Assembly (NCBI RefSeq): GCF_007483685.1
Contig: NZ_VMKN01000001.1
Coordinates: 1,001,825 to 1,065,824, forward strand
Direction of reading: 5' to 3'
Source of the DNA: Litoribacter populi
GTDB lineage: Bacteria; Bacteroidota; Bacteroidia; Cytophagales; Cyclobacteriaceae
DNA length: 64,000 nucleotides
In this document: piece by piece, positions 33,071-41,784 of the stretch
How positions within the stretch are numbered: the first letter of the stretch is position 1
Layout: the number at the start of each line of letters is the position of its first letter
The notes under the pieces: generated by a model
What the model saw: only the letters and a program-made list of their open reading frames with translations
Told to the model about the DNA's origin: nothing
Databases searched by the model: none
Translations under genes and position numbers: made by a program

Positions 33071-33370
33071 CTAGGGAGCCACTTCTTGGGATTTTTTTTG
33101 GCTCATGGCTACCGGTTTTTCCTGAAAAAGCACCTTGGTTTTCTTCCAGGTGGATCTAAAGAGTTCAGAATCACGGTAATTGTTTAGCGCCTCCTCGTCC
33201 TCCCAGTGACTGAAGGTGGTGAAAATATTTTTTTGATGATAGTCCTGCCAAAGCTCCAGATGGCTGCAACCGGGAAAGTTGCGGATCATTTTTTTGCTGG
33301 CATTGAAGATTTCCAGAAATTCATCTTCCTTGTTTGGCTGAAAGGTCATACGAACCGTCCTGATCAACAT
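33071..33370 (-). CDS. Antibiotic biosynthesis monooxygenase (ABM) family protein
   Basis: 99 residues, a single ferredoxin-like ABM/dimeric alpha-beta barrel domain: MLIRTVRMTFQPNKEDEFLE, RNFPGCSHLELWQDYHQKNI, FTTFSHWEDEEALNNYRDSE. Such proteins are quinol monooxygenases, heme-degrading enzymes or small dimers of unknown role; the residues needed to decide are not clear, so the substrate stays open. It follows the SAM hydrolase gene by 20 nt on the same strand and is probably co-transcribed. Confidence 0.85.
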   Translation of the reverse strand: MLIRTVRMTFQPNKEDEFLEIFNASKKMIRNFPGCSHLELWQDYHQKNIFTTFSHWEDEEALNNYRDSELFRSTWKKTKVLFQEKPVAMSQKKSQEVAP

Positions 33371-33390
33371 AGGTAAAGGGTGGTTAAGGT

Positions 33391-34164
33391 TTATTCTTGT
33401 TCAAAATGTATAAATACGGGGCTATCCATGCGGAGACCGAGTAATTTGGCCCCCTCTCCGTGATTGATACCAATTTCCAATAGCCCCCGACTGTTGAAGA
33501 AGGCAAAGCAATCGCCAGGCTCCACCGTGTCGTAGGAGTCGTTCAGACTATGTAGGACTTCCCTGCTGAACTCAATGGAGTATTTGCCTGGATTAAGTTT
33601 GTCGAAAACATCCTTGGGTATATTCGTGATAAGGTTTTCGTAATTATCCACATGTATGACATAGCCTACAATCTCCTTCTTGGTGGCTTTAAACTGCCGG
33701 GACAGCATTCTTTTGATGGAATGCAAGGGTCCGCCAAAATCATGTATGGCCGCGCCGCTGGCTACCTTCGCTGCGATCGGCCCAAGGATGTCTTTGGCAG
33801 GAAATGTGCTGTCTTTAATGTGGATATCAGCAAACTGCACGATGATCCCGGGATCGGTGTCAGAAAGCATGCTCAGCACTCCGTTGTTTGGGCCTATGAA
33901 AATGTGCTCATTGAGCTTGATTCCGATAAAACCGTCGGTCATACTGCTGGTGCTGTTGATAGCTACCAGGTGGATAGTCCCTTTGGGAAAGTCTCGATAT
34001 ACCGAGCGCAGCAAAAAAGCTGCATGGGCAATGTCATAAGGTTTGATTTTATGGGAAATGTCAACGATATTCAACTGTGGATTAATAGAAAGCATTGTGG
34101 CTTTCACAGCGGGCACATAATAGTCCGTATCGCCAAAATCCGAGGTGAATGTTACTAATGCCAT
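33391..34164 (-). CDS. SAM hydrolase, adenosine-forming (DUF62 family)
   Basis: 257 residues of the SAM hydroxide adenosyltransferase/fluorinase-chlorinase family. Most bacterial members split S-adenosylmethionine into adenosine and methionine with water. It shows the N-terminal signature VTFTSDFGDTDYYVPAVKAT, FIGPNNGVLSML, a middle linker and the C-terminal barrel with VIHVDNYENLITNIP and LLEIGINHGEGAKLLGL. Halogenase-specific insertions are not apparent, so hydrolase is the better call. It is divergent from phoH, with an AT-rich shared control region (34165-34271). Confidence 0.88.
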   Translation of the reverse strand: MALVTFTSDFGDTDYYVPAVKATMLSINPQLNIVDISHKIKPYDIAHAAFLLRSVYRDFPKGTIHLVAINSTSSMTDGFIGIKLNEHIFIGPNNGVLSMLSDTDPGIIVQFADIHIKDSTFPAKDILGPIAAKVASGAAIHDFGGPLHSIKRMLSRQFKATKKEIVGYVIHVDNYENLITNIPKDVFDKLNPGKYSIEFSREVLHSLNDSYDTVEPGDCFAFFNSRGLLEIGINHGEGAKLLGLRMDSPVFIHFEQE

Positions 34165-34271
34165 AGAATCAAGTTAATTAATTTTGTATTTTTGTTAGTA
34201 TCTTAAAAACAAAAATAGAATTTTATTCTTACGAAGAATAATCAAATAACCTTTAAATCGAGAGAAAAGGA

Positions 34272-35261
34272 TTGGTAGAGAAAATAATTACATTAGAGAA
34301 TATTCCGCTACTGGAGTTTCTGGGTACGGAAAATGAGAATATTCGCCAAATTGCCGCAGCTTTTCCACAAAGCAAGATCGTTTCCAGAGGAAATGAGATC
34401 CGCATACAGGGCCGGGCGCCAGAAATCCTACGCATCAATGATATCCTCAACATGCTCCTGCAGCATTTTAACCGCTTTGGTCAGGTGACCCCGGAGAATG
34501 TCAAGGAGTATATCGAGATGGAGGGGGTGCCCTTTGAGGCTTCGCCAAAAAATGATGTGATTGTTTTCGGTAACAAAGGTTTGGTCATCAAACCCAAGTC
34601 AGCCAATCAGCGCAAGCTCGTGGAAGCCAGTTACCAAAACGACCTTGTGTTTGCCTTAGGGCCTGCTGGTACGGGCAAGACCTACATAGCGGTGGCTTTG
34701 GCAGTTAGAGCTTTGAAGAATCGGGAAGTGAAAAGAATCATCATCACCCGTCCGGCTGTGGAGGCAGGGGAAAACTTGGGGTTTCTTCCTGGGGACCTTC
34801 AGGAAAAGCTGGATCCATATTTGAGGCCTATATACGATGCTTTGAGCGATATGGTGCCGGCAGAAAAGCTCAAGTTCTACCAAGAGACGCGTGTGATCGA
34901 AATAGCCCCTCTGGCATACATGAGAGGGCGAACCTTACACGACGCCTTTGTGTTATTGGATGAAGCGCAAAATACGACCAGTGAGCAAATAAAGATGTTT
35001 TTGACCCGTATGGGGCCAAATTCTAAAGTAATAGTGACAGGTGATCAATCCCAAGTAGACCTTCCAACCCGTCAAAAATCCGGTTTGAGTGTGGCTCTTG
35101 GTGTGTTGAAGGATGTAAATGGTATAGGTGTGGTAAACCTTAGCGGAAAAGATGTAATCCGTCATAGGTTGGTAAAATCTATAATAGAAGCGTATGATAG
35201 AGATGATCAAGAGAAAGAGAAAAGAAAAAATGAGTATCGAAATAACCAAAATAAAAACTGA
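34272..35261 (+). CDS. PhoH family ATPase
   Basis: 329 residues from a TTG start; no ATG is placed better. The N-terminal KH-like part (FLGTENENIRQIAAAFPQ, RGNEIRIQGRAPEI) precedes the P-loop ATPase: Walker A GPAGTGKT at about residues 129-136 and Walker B FVLLDEAQNTT, then GDQSQVDLP. PhoH proteins are RNA/DNA helicase-like ATPases often grouped with ybeY/ybeZ and implicated in RNA metabolism. It overlaps the GNAT gene that follows by 32 bp, so translation may be coupled. Confidence 0.92.
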   Translation: MVEKIITLENIPLLEFLGTENENIRQIAAAFPQSKIVSRGNEIRIQGRAPEILRINDILNMLLQHFNRFGQVTPENVKEYIEMEGVPFEASPKNDVIVFGNKGLVIKPKSANQRKLVEASYQNDLVFALGPAGTGKTYIAVALAVRALKNREVKRIIITRPAVEAGENLGFLPGDLQEKLDPYLRPIYDALSDMVPAEKLKFYQETRVIEIAPLAYMRGRTLHDAFVLLDEAQNTTSEQIKMFLTRMGPNSKVIVTGDQSQVDLPTRQKSGLSVALGVLKDVNGIGVVNLSGKDVIRHRLVKSIIEAYDRDDQEKEKRKNEYRNNQNKN

Positions 35262-35667
35262 GGAGGCCCTTACGGCCATTTTCAATATTAGACAGGAGGT
35301 GTTTGTCTTTGAACAAAACGTAGATCCAGAAGAGGAATACGATGAATTCGAAGAAACCTCAACCCACTTTCTGGCCCTGCTGGACGGCGTGCCCGCGGGT
35401 ACTGCCAGATGGCGCTACACTGACAGTGGAGTCAAATTGGAACGCTTTGCCGTTTTGAAAGAAATGAGAGGCAAAGGGGTGGGTCAGGCTTTGGTGAAAG
35501 CTGTCATTGATGATATCACTAGAGAGGAAGCAGCTAAAGGCAAGTTGCTCTATATGCATGCCCAATTGTCGGCAGTTCCTTTGTACGAGAAGTTTAATTT
35601 TGAAAAAGACGGAGACATCTTCTCCGAATGCGAAATCGAACACTACAAAATGAAAAGGTACCTCTAA
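35230..35667 (+). CDS. GNAT family N-acetyltransferase (ElaA-like)
   Basis: 145 residues from the ATG at 35230 (MSIEITKIKTEEALTAIFNI); the ORF is open to 35194 but those residues are basic and lie inside phoH. The acetyl-CoA motif A is seen as LERFAVLKEMRGKGVGQALV, followed by YMHAQLSAVPLYEKFNF and FSECEIEHYKM, which match the ElaA type of GNAT. The substrate amine is unknown. It is translated from the phoH mRNA and ends in a hairpin. Confidence 0.88.
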   Translation: MSIEITKIKTEEALTAIFNIRQEVFVFEQNVDPEEEYDEFEETSTHFLALLDGVPAGTARWRYTDSGVKLERFAVLKEMRGKGVGQALVKAVIDDITREEAAKGKLLYMHAQLSAVPLYEKFNFEKDGDIFSECEIEHYKMKRYL

Positions 35668-35679
35668 GGTATCTTTTTT
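35654..35679 (+). terminator. Terminator after the GNAT gene
   Basis: AAAGGTACC (35654-35662) pairs with GGTATCTTT (35668-35676), one G-U, with the stop codon in the loop and a T run behind. Confidence 0.6.
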
Positions 35680-35727
35680 CATTTAAAATGCTTATTTTCA
35701 GTTGGATGTTTTTCAACTGATTTTTTT

Positions 35728-37404
35728 ATGCTCCATTTTAGTGATTACCCTTTCGTTAGGTACACGGTGTTTTTTATTCTAGGCATTTTGTTCTATCCCC
35801 TGGCGGGAAAGATTGAGATGCTTTGGGTTTACGTTTTGTTTTTGCTGTGCTTTTCATCCTACTATTTTCTGCTTAGCCGAAGTCTGCTTCAGAAAGGCTT
35901 CCCCCAAAAGCTTCCCATTTCCATAGCCGCTTATGCGGTGTGTTTTTCCTTTGCGTTAGTGGTAGCCGGTAAACATGACGCTCTCCGAAACTCCGCTCAT
36001 ATCCTCCATGCCGGAGAAGTGAAGGCCTGGATTGGAGTGGTGCAGGATCCCGATGAATCCAAACCAAAAAGCAAAAGGAACCTTATTAAAGTACTTGAAT
36101 TGGAAACTGAGGAGGGATGGATAAAAGGAGTGGGCAAGGTGATTATCTATCATCGGGATAGCCTAAAGCCTGGGGATGTGGTGCGGATTGAGCAGCCTTT
36201 GCAGCAAGTGGAGGCTTTTGAAAACGCGGATGGGTTTGATTATGCCAAGTTTTTGGCAAGACAGCAGATTTACCATTCCATGTTTGTTCGTGAAGTTCAA
36301 CGGTTGGATTACGTAAACGAGAGTCCATTACGGTTTTATTTCGAGGATTGGAGAAGTTGGTTTTCTGAGAAAATTGGGATCTATCTAAGGGATGATCGAA
36401 GCCGACAGATTGCCAATGCCCTTTTGCTGGGGCAGAAAAGAAGCTTGAATAAGGAAATCAGTGAAGCGTTCAGCACGGCGGGGGCTATGCATGTGTTGGC
36501 GGTGTCTGGGCTACATGTTGGGATCATTTACGGGTTCTTCTTCCTGTTTTTCAAACCCTATCAGCTTCCTAAGGGCAAAAGGTTGGTTTTCCTATCAGTA
36601 TTGATATTCATAATTTGGAGCTATGCATTTATCACCGGGTTATCGCCATCGGTATTGCGCTCAGCGACCATGTTTACATTGATGGCCTTGGCGCAGATGC
36701 AGTCCAGGAATCCATCGATATTCAATGCCGTGGCTATTTCAGCCCTGCTGATCTTGCTTTTTGATCCCAATATGATTTACAATGTGGGTTTTCAATTATC
36801 ATATTCAGCTTTGCTGGGCATACTGTTGTTTCAGCCTTTGATTGTGAAGCTTTGGCTGCCTTCAAATAGGGTGGTGAATTACCTTTGGACGATTACCTCA
36901 GTGGGGATTGCGGCACAATTGGGAACATTCCCCATTTCCGGTCATTATTTCCAGCAGTTTCCCGTGTACTTCATATTCTCTAACCTGATAGCCATCCCGG
37001 GTGCATTTCTCATCATGGCCATTGGGATACCTTTTCTCTTACTTTCCAGCTGGACATTTATAGCCAACTTGCTGGGAAAACCCCTTGATTTTTTGATTTG
37101 GGGTTTCAATGAGTCTGTGTTTTTCATTCAAAAGCTCCCCTTGTCTAAGATTGATTCGATCAGCCTAACTGTATTTGAAATCTTCGGATATTATGTTGTG
37201 GTGGCTTTACTACTGGTGTTGTATTACGCTCCACATCGCAGGGTTTTGATGGCGATCATAGTGGTGGTGTTCTTGGGTGGGACATACAATTGGGGCAAAG
37301 TTGTGTTGTCCGTTCGTCCCAAAAGTAGCGAGGGTTTGCAGGCAATCAGTGAAGCGGTCAATTTTCAGGCTGAGAAAAGCCATAATTTGTTGACTCAGGA
37401 CTGA
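35728..37404 (+). CDS. ComEC/Rec2-family membrane protein
   Basis: 558 residues. The N-terminal DUF4131 region has two or three membrane segments and an OB-like part (VVQDPDESKPKSKRNLIKVL, GDVVRIEQPLQQV); the Competence domain begins ANALLLGQKRSLNKEIS and contains GAMHVLAVSGLHVGIIYGFF plus further transmembrane helices. ComEC is the inner-membrane channel that passes single-stranded DNA in transformation. The metallo-beta-lactamase-like C-terminal domain of longer homologues is missing, which is common in Bacteroidota. It seems to have its own short promoter region, and other competence genes are not seen here. Confidence 0.88.
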   Translation: MLHFSDYPFVRYTVFFILGILFYPLAGKIEMLWVYVLFLLCFSSYYFLLSRSLLQKGFPQKLPISIAAYAVCFSFALVVAGKHDALRNSAHILHAGEVKAWIGVVQDPDESKPKSKRNLIKVLELETEEGWIKGVGKVIIYHRDSLKPGDVVRIEQPLQQVEAFENADGFDYAKFLARQQIYHSMFVREVQRLDYVNESPLRFYFEDWRSWFSEKIGIYLRDDRSRQIANALLLGQKRSLNKEISEAFSTAGAMHVLAVSGLHVGIIYGFFFLFFKPYQLPKGKRLVFLSVLIFIIWSYAFITGLSPSVLRSATMFTLMALAQMQSRNPSIFNAVAISALLILLFDPNMIYNVGFQLSYSALLGILLFQPLIVKLWLPSNRVVNYLWTITSVGIAAQLGTFPISGHYFQQFPVYFIFSNLIAIPGAFLIMAIGIPFLLLSSWTFIANLLGKPLDFLIWGFNESVFFIQKLPLSKIDSISLTVFEIFGYYVVVALLLVLYYAPHRRVLMAIIVVVFLGGTYNWGKVVLSVRPKSSEGLQAISEAVNFQAEKSHNLLTQD

Positions 37405-37460
37405 TTAATTTTTCTAATTTTGATGAAGACAAAAAGACTTTTTGGATAAAAAGATACAAT

Positions 37461-38237
37461 ATGGAAACCCAAATAACCACAGAAATCAAAGACCGTATAG
37501 GTTACATCACCCTCAATAAACCTGAAAAGAGAAATGCCCTCAACGCTGAGATGGTAGCAGACCTCAAGAAGGCGCTCAATAAAATGGCGGCTTCCGACAA
37601 GGCCAAGGTGATCGTGATCCGGGCCGCTGGAAAGGTATTTTGCTCAGGGGCCGATTTGGCCTCTCTGCAGGCTTTGCAGAGCAATACTTATGAAGAAAAC
37701 CTGCAGGACAGCAAAAGCCTGAAAGAACTTTTTCACCTCATCTACACCCTGCCCAAAGTAGTGATTGCCGAAATTCAGGGCCATGCCTTGGCGGGTGGCT
37801 GTGGTCTGGCGACAGTATGCGACTTTTCTTTCAGCGTACCGGAAGCAAAATTTGGATATACGGAAGTAAGGATTGGCTTTGTACCTGCAATAGTGAAAGT
37901 TTTCCTACTCAGAAAAATTGGGGAAGGAAAGTCGAAGGAACTGCTTTTAGGAGCGGATTTGATAGAGGCGGAAACTGCCAAGGATTATGGTTTAATCAAT
38001 ACAGTTGTGGAGGCAGAAAATCTCACTTCGGAAGTTTATGATTTTGCCCAAAAGCTTATCAATCAAAACTCCGGACATGCCATGGGCCTCACCAAGCAGA
38101 TGATTGCTGAGGTGCAGGGAATGGATCTTACGGAAGGCTTGGAGCATGCCGCTAAAATCAACGCCAAGGCAAGGGGAACTGAGGATTGCCAAAAAGGGAT
38201 CGCAGCATTCTTGAACAAGGAAAAAATCAATTGGTAA
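37461..38237 (+). CDS. Enoyl-CoA hydratase/isomerase family protein
   Basis: 258 residues, the standard crotonase length. The fold signature is clear: ITLNKPEKRNALNAEMVADL, VFCSGADLASLQ with the oxyanion Gly, and EIQGHALAGGCGLATVCDFS. Catalytic Glu is seen in YTEVRIGFVPAIV. It probably hydrates an enoyl-CoA (methylglutaconyl-CoA hydratase-like by overall form), in fatty-acid or leucine breakdown; the exact substrate cannot be set from sequence. It is followed by recQ with a 1-nt gap, an unusual partner, so the two share a transcript. Confidence 0.9.
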   Translation: METQITTEIKDRIGYITLNKPEKRNALNAEMVADLKKALNKMAASDKAKVIVIRAAGKVFCSGADLASLQALQSNTYEENLQDSKSLKELFHLIYTLPKVVIAEIQGHALAGGCGLATVCDFSFSVPEAKFGYTEVRIGFVPAIVKVFLLRKIGEGKSKELLLGADLIEAETAKDYGLINTVVEAENLTSEVYDFAQKLINQNSGHAMGLTKQMIAEVQGMDLTEGLEHAAKINAKARGTEDCQKGIAAFLNKEKINW

Positions 38238-38238
38238 G

Positions 38239-40152
38239 TTGAAGACAAAAGCGCTAAGTGTACTCAAGCAGGTGTATGGGTTTGATGATTTCAGGCCCAT
38301 GCAGGAGGATATTGTCCTATCGGTAGCGAGCGGGCAGGATACCTTAGCGCTTTTGCCCACAGGGGGTGGGAAATCCATCTGTTTTCAGGTTCCGGCTTTG
38401 ATGCAGGAAGGAATTTGCATCGTAGTGAGCCCTCTGATCGCTTTGATGAAGGACCAGGTGGATAACTTGCGGAAAAAAGGAATCCTGGCGGTGGCCGTCT
38501 ACTCGGGCATGCGCAAAAGGGAAATCGATACGGTGCTGGACAATTGCATTTATGGCAACTACAGATTTCTATACGTGTCGCCTGAGCGGCTAAAAACCGA
38601 ACTTTTCCGCGAGCGGGTCAAGCAGATGAAGGTTAATATGATTGCCGTGGATGAAGCCCATTGCATTTCCCAATGGGGGTATGATTTCAGGCCGCCTTAT
38701 CTAGATGTTGCCGAACTTAGGGAGATTCACACCAAAGTTCCGGTGATTGCTTTGACAGCATCGGCAACCGATGTGGTGCAGCAGGATATTTTGGATAAGT
38801 TGAAGATGGTCAATCCAAAAGTCTTCAAGAAATCCTTTGCTCGAGCTAACCTCTCTTATTCAGTTCGATTGGTAGAAAACAAGGAAGAAAAGGCCCTGGA
38901 AATCTTGCAGAAGATTCCCGGAAGCGCGATTGTATATCTCAGAAACAGAAAAGCCACCAAGCAAATCAGCCAAGCCCTTTCCTACATGGGCATCTCGGCG
39001 ACTTTTTACCATGCTGGTTTGGATAATGCCACCCGTGAGGCAAGACAGCAGGAGTGGATTTCGGGAAAGGTGCGGGTAATCGTCGCCACCAATGCTTTTG
39101 GGATGGGGATTGACAAACCGGACGTGAGGACTGTAATCCATTTGGATCTGCCGGAAAATCTTGAGAACTATTACCAGGAAGCCGGAAGGGCTGGGAGGGA
39201 TGAGAAAAAAGCTTATGCGGTCCTTTTGACCAATAAAAAGGATTTGCAGGTTTTGGCCGAAAGGGCTGAAAAAAGCTATCCCCCAATCGATTTTCTTAAG
39301 CGTGTTTATCAGTGTTTGGCTAACTACTACCGCATTGCGGTGGGGAGCAACATGATGAGCAGCTTTGATTTTGACATCTCGAAGTTTACTGACACCTATA
39401 ATCTGGAAGTGCTTTCCACCTACAATGCCCTGAAAGTGCTGCAGGAAGAAAACATGATTGAGCTTACGGAAAGCTTCTTTGTCCCTTCCACGCTTCATTT
39501 TTTAGTTAATCATGGCAAGTTGTATGAGTTTCAGGTTTCTTATGGAAAGCTGGACCCATTGATTAAGGTTTTATTAAGGACCTATGGAGGCGAATTATTT
39601 GTTGAATACTTGCGGATACATGAAAACAAGTTAGCCCAAGCGTTGAAAATTCCAGAGCAGGAAGTGGTCCGGCAGCTTGAGCAAATGGACAGCTTGAGCA
39701 TCTTGGCCTATAACAAACGTAAAGACCAACCTCAAGTGACTTTTCTGACCGCCAGAATGGATGCTGGTAAATTGCCATTGAACCAAAAAAGAATCGCAGA
39801 ACGCAGGGAAAATGCCAAGCAGAAGGCCCAAGCGATCACTGCCTACACCCAGCAAGACCGAATCTGCAGGACCAACCAAATTCAAGCCTATTTTGGTGAG
39901 GAGACCGAAAAGGAGTGTGCGGTGTGTGATGTTTGCGTGCAAAAGAGGAAAAGAAGTACGGTGGTGGACAGGAATTTGGGGCTCAGGCAAGCCGTTTTGG
40001 CAACTTTGTCGGGAGGTCAGGCGTTGTCAATGGACGAGCTGACTGCTAAGGTGGCCGTGAAAAATGATTTGGAAACCGTGGCCCTTCTGCGAGAGTTGGA
40101 AGATGAAGGCTTGATTGCCAGAGGGGAAGATGGGAAGATAAAAATGAACTGA
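38239..40152 (+). CDS. recQ: ATP-dependent DNA helicase RecQ
   Basis: 637 residues from a TTG start one nt after the hydratase stop. Superfamily 2 motifs are present: FRPMQEDIV, Walker A LALLPTGGGKSICFQVPA, DEAH box MIAVDEAHCISQWGYDFRPP, ALTASAT, and motif VI YYQEAGRAGRDEKKAY. The RQC zinc site follows (RICRTNQIQAYFGE, CAVCDVC). RecQ unwinds DNA 3' to 5' in recombination repair. There is no HRDC domain at the end, only a short winged-helix-like tail, as in short RecQ versions. A recognised core enzyme. Confidence 0.95.
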   Translation: MKTKALSVLKQVYGFDDFRPMQEDIVLSVASGQDTLALLPTGGGKSICFQVPALMQEGICIVVSPLIALMKDQVDNLRKKGILAVAVYSGMRKREIDTVLDNCIYGNYRFLYVSPERLKTELFRERVKQMKVNMIAVDEAHCISQWGYDFRPPYLDVAELREIHTKVPVIALTASATDVVQQDILDKLKMVNPKVFKKSFARANLSYSVRLVENKEEKALEILQKIPGSAIVYLRNRKATKQISQALSYMGISATFYHAGLDNATREARQQEWISGKVRVIVATNAFGMGIDKPDVRTVIHLDLPENLENYYQEAGRAGRDEKKAYAVLLTNKKDLQVLAERAEKSYPPIDFLKRVYQCLANYYRIAVGSNMMSSFDFDISKFTDTYNLEVLSTYNALKVLQEENMIELTESFFVPSTLHFLVNHGKLYEFQVSYGKLDPLIKVLLRTYGGELFVEYLRIHENKLAQALKIPEQEVVRQLEQMDSLSILAYNKRKDQPQVTFLTARMDAGKLPLNQKRIAERRENAKQKAQAITAYTQQDRICRTNQIQAYFGEETEKECAVCDVCVQKRKRSTVVDRNLGLRQAVLATLSGGQALSMDELTAKVAVKNDLETVALLRELEDEGLIARGEDGKIKMN

Positions 40153-40153
40153 T

Positions 40154-40744
40154 ATGAATTTTTGGGATGAAGTCGTAGAAAAGCTATTTGGCAACACGAA
40201 AGGCAATGTGGCTTTTAAGGAGAATTTCATTCAAAAGGAAGGAGATGTTGCCCAGGTTTCTGAGTGGTTGAAAGGCGAGGGTGCCGAGGTGATGGCGTTG
40301 GTATACAAAAATTATCATTTTCAAAAGGCCTCCATCAGTGCCAAGCCATTTGTAAAACTTTACAACACCCCATACGCCAACGGATTTGCGGTTTTTTTCC
40401 AAAACCCCTTGGAGCTGCATTCTTTTTCAAATCTTTTCTTTGCTTTTGGCCAGCGAATAGTAGATTTGGGTTATCAAAAGATCAGTCAGGACCGGAAAAT
40501 TCAGGAAATAGGAACCGAAGTAAAAACAATTGAGAAACAATATTTTAAGCCACCCATTCGATATAAGGTTTCTGGCCAGAAAATTGATCAATTATTTGGT
40601 AACGTTAGCGTGGAGAAAGTTCTTTTCAATGATAAGCCGAGTTATATTACAGTATTGGTAACCATTTATTCCGACCACCTCTACCAAGACGCCAAACCTT
40701 TTGATGAATTTATAGAGCAATTGTTTGATCACCACAATGAATAA
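40154..40744 (+). CDS. Hypothetical protein downstream of recQ
   Basis: 196 residues, not recognised. It is soluble, without signal peptide or membrane helix: MNFWDEVVEKLFGNTKGNVA, VYKNYHFQKASISAKPFVKL, YANGFAVFFQNPLELHSFSN. The mix of helices and strands looks like an intact globular protein. It starts 1 nt after the recQ stop and its end overlaps the NUDIX gene, so the four genes from the hydratase to the NUDIX hydrolase form an operon. The role is unknown. Confidence 0.8.
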   Translation: MNFWDEVVEKLFGNTKGNVAFKENFIQKEGDVAQVSEWLKGEGAEVMALVYKNYHFQKASISAKPFVKLYNTPYANGFAVFFQNPLELHSFSNLFFAFGQRIVDLGYQKISQDRKIQEIGTEVKTIEKQYFKPPIRYKVSGQKIDQLFGNVSVEKVLFNDKPSYITVLVTIYSDHLYQDAKPFDEFIEQLFDHHNE

Positions 40745-41288
40745 GCTGCAATTAAGAAAATTACTCGAAAACTACCGGACGCCCTTTGAGGAGGAGAGTC
40801 TTTTCATAGACGACTTCATCGCTTTGACCCACGATGACTTGGCCTTTTCACGACAGCGGGTACAAGGACATTTTACTGCTTCGGCATGGATTGTGAACAG
40901 GCGAAGGACACATGCCCTGATGACCCATCACCGCAAACTTAACCGCTGGCTACAGCTCGGAGGCCATGCAGATGGCAACGAAAACCTGCTGGAGGTAGCT
41001 ATGAAAGAAGCTCAAGAAGAAAGCGGTCTGACTTCTTTGCGTATCGTAGATGTTTCCATCTTTGACATTGACCGGCACATCATTCCAGCCAATCAAAAAG
41101 ACCCTGAGCATTTCCACTATGATGTGCGGTTTTTGATAGAGGCTTCCATAGATGAGCCTTTGGTCATCAGCCCTGAAAGTAAGGATTTGGCCTGGGTGCC
41201 TTATGAGACAGTGGAAGACCTAGTAGGGAACCAACCTTCTATTTTGAGGATGTTGGAGAAAACAAGCAAGTCACAAATGGTTATATAA
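40737..41288 (+). CDS. NUDIX hydrolase
   Basis: 183 residues from the ATG at 40737; an ATG at 40725 is also in frame. The Nudix box is seen in GGHADGNENLLEVAMKEAQE followed by ESGL, fitting GX5EX7(R/K)EUXEEXGU with Lys for Arg. It hydrolyses a nucleoside diphosphate linked to X; the substrate is not deducible. It overlaps the preceding gene and is followed 13 nt later by a thioesterase gene. Confidence 0.9.
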   Translation: MNKLQLRKLLENYRTPFEEESLFIDDFIALTHDDLAFSRQRVQGHFTASAWIVNRRRTHALMTHHRKLNRWLQLGGHADGNENLLEVAMKEAQEESGLTSLRIVDVSIFDIDRHIIPANQKDPEHFHYDVRFLIEASIDEPLVISPESKDLAWVPYETVEDLVGNQPSILRMLEKTSKSQMVI

Positions 41289-41301
41289 TTATTCTAAATC
41301 A

Positions 41302-41751
41302 ATGAAAAAATATACAATGGAAGATGTAAAGTCTTCCTTTTCCTTTTCTATCCCAGTTCAAGTTAAATTTTCAGACATCGACGGATACATGCATGTCAAC
41401 AATGGGATTTATTTCAACTACTTCGAACATGCTCGCGCCATATACCTATACAAGATTTGCGAATGGGACATGATGTCCACAGGTGCGGTGGTAGCTAATG
41501 TCAACCTTGATTTTCTAAGTCCAATCCACTTGATGGATGAGGTATATTGCTATGTTCGGGCGATAAAGATTGGGAAAAGCTCATTTGTGTTGGAGCAGGT
41601 TTTGGCAGGCAAAACATCCAAAGGCGATGACAAAGTTTTTGCATCGGGCAACGTGACCATGGTGACCGTGGACATGAAAACCATCCGACCAACCGAAATC
41701 CCTGAACAATATGTGGCAAAGATGAAGGCTTTGGACAAAGTAGAAAGTTAG
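41302..41751 (+). CDS. Acyl-CoA thioesterase (4HBT, YbgC-like)
   Basis: 149 residues, a single hot-dog-fold domain. The 4-hydroxybenzoyl-CoA thioesterase signature is present: VKFSDIDGYMHVNNGIYFNY with the catalytic Asp, followed by FEHARAIYLYK. It hydrolyses acyl-CoA thioesters in the cytoplasm; chain-length preference is unknown. It probably belongs to the same transcript as the NUDIX gene. A start at 41317 is possible but 41302 gives the usual length. Confidence 0.88.
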   Translation: MKKYTMEDVKSSFSFSIPVQVKFSDIDGYMHVNNGIYFNYFEHARAIYLYKICEWDMMSTGAVVANVNLDFLSPIHLMDEVYCYVRAIKIGKSSFVLEQVLAGKTSKGDDKVFASGNVTMVTVDMKTIRPTEIPEQYVAKMKALDKVES

Positions 41752-41784
41752 AATTTCTATATTTGTCAAAAAAACACCTTTATC

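Noticed and set aside
38860-39498. Minus-strand open frames within recQ
   Set aside because: recQ is complete with all helicase motifs on the plus strand; these are shadow frames.
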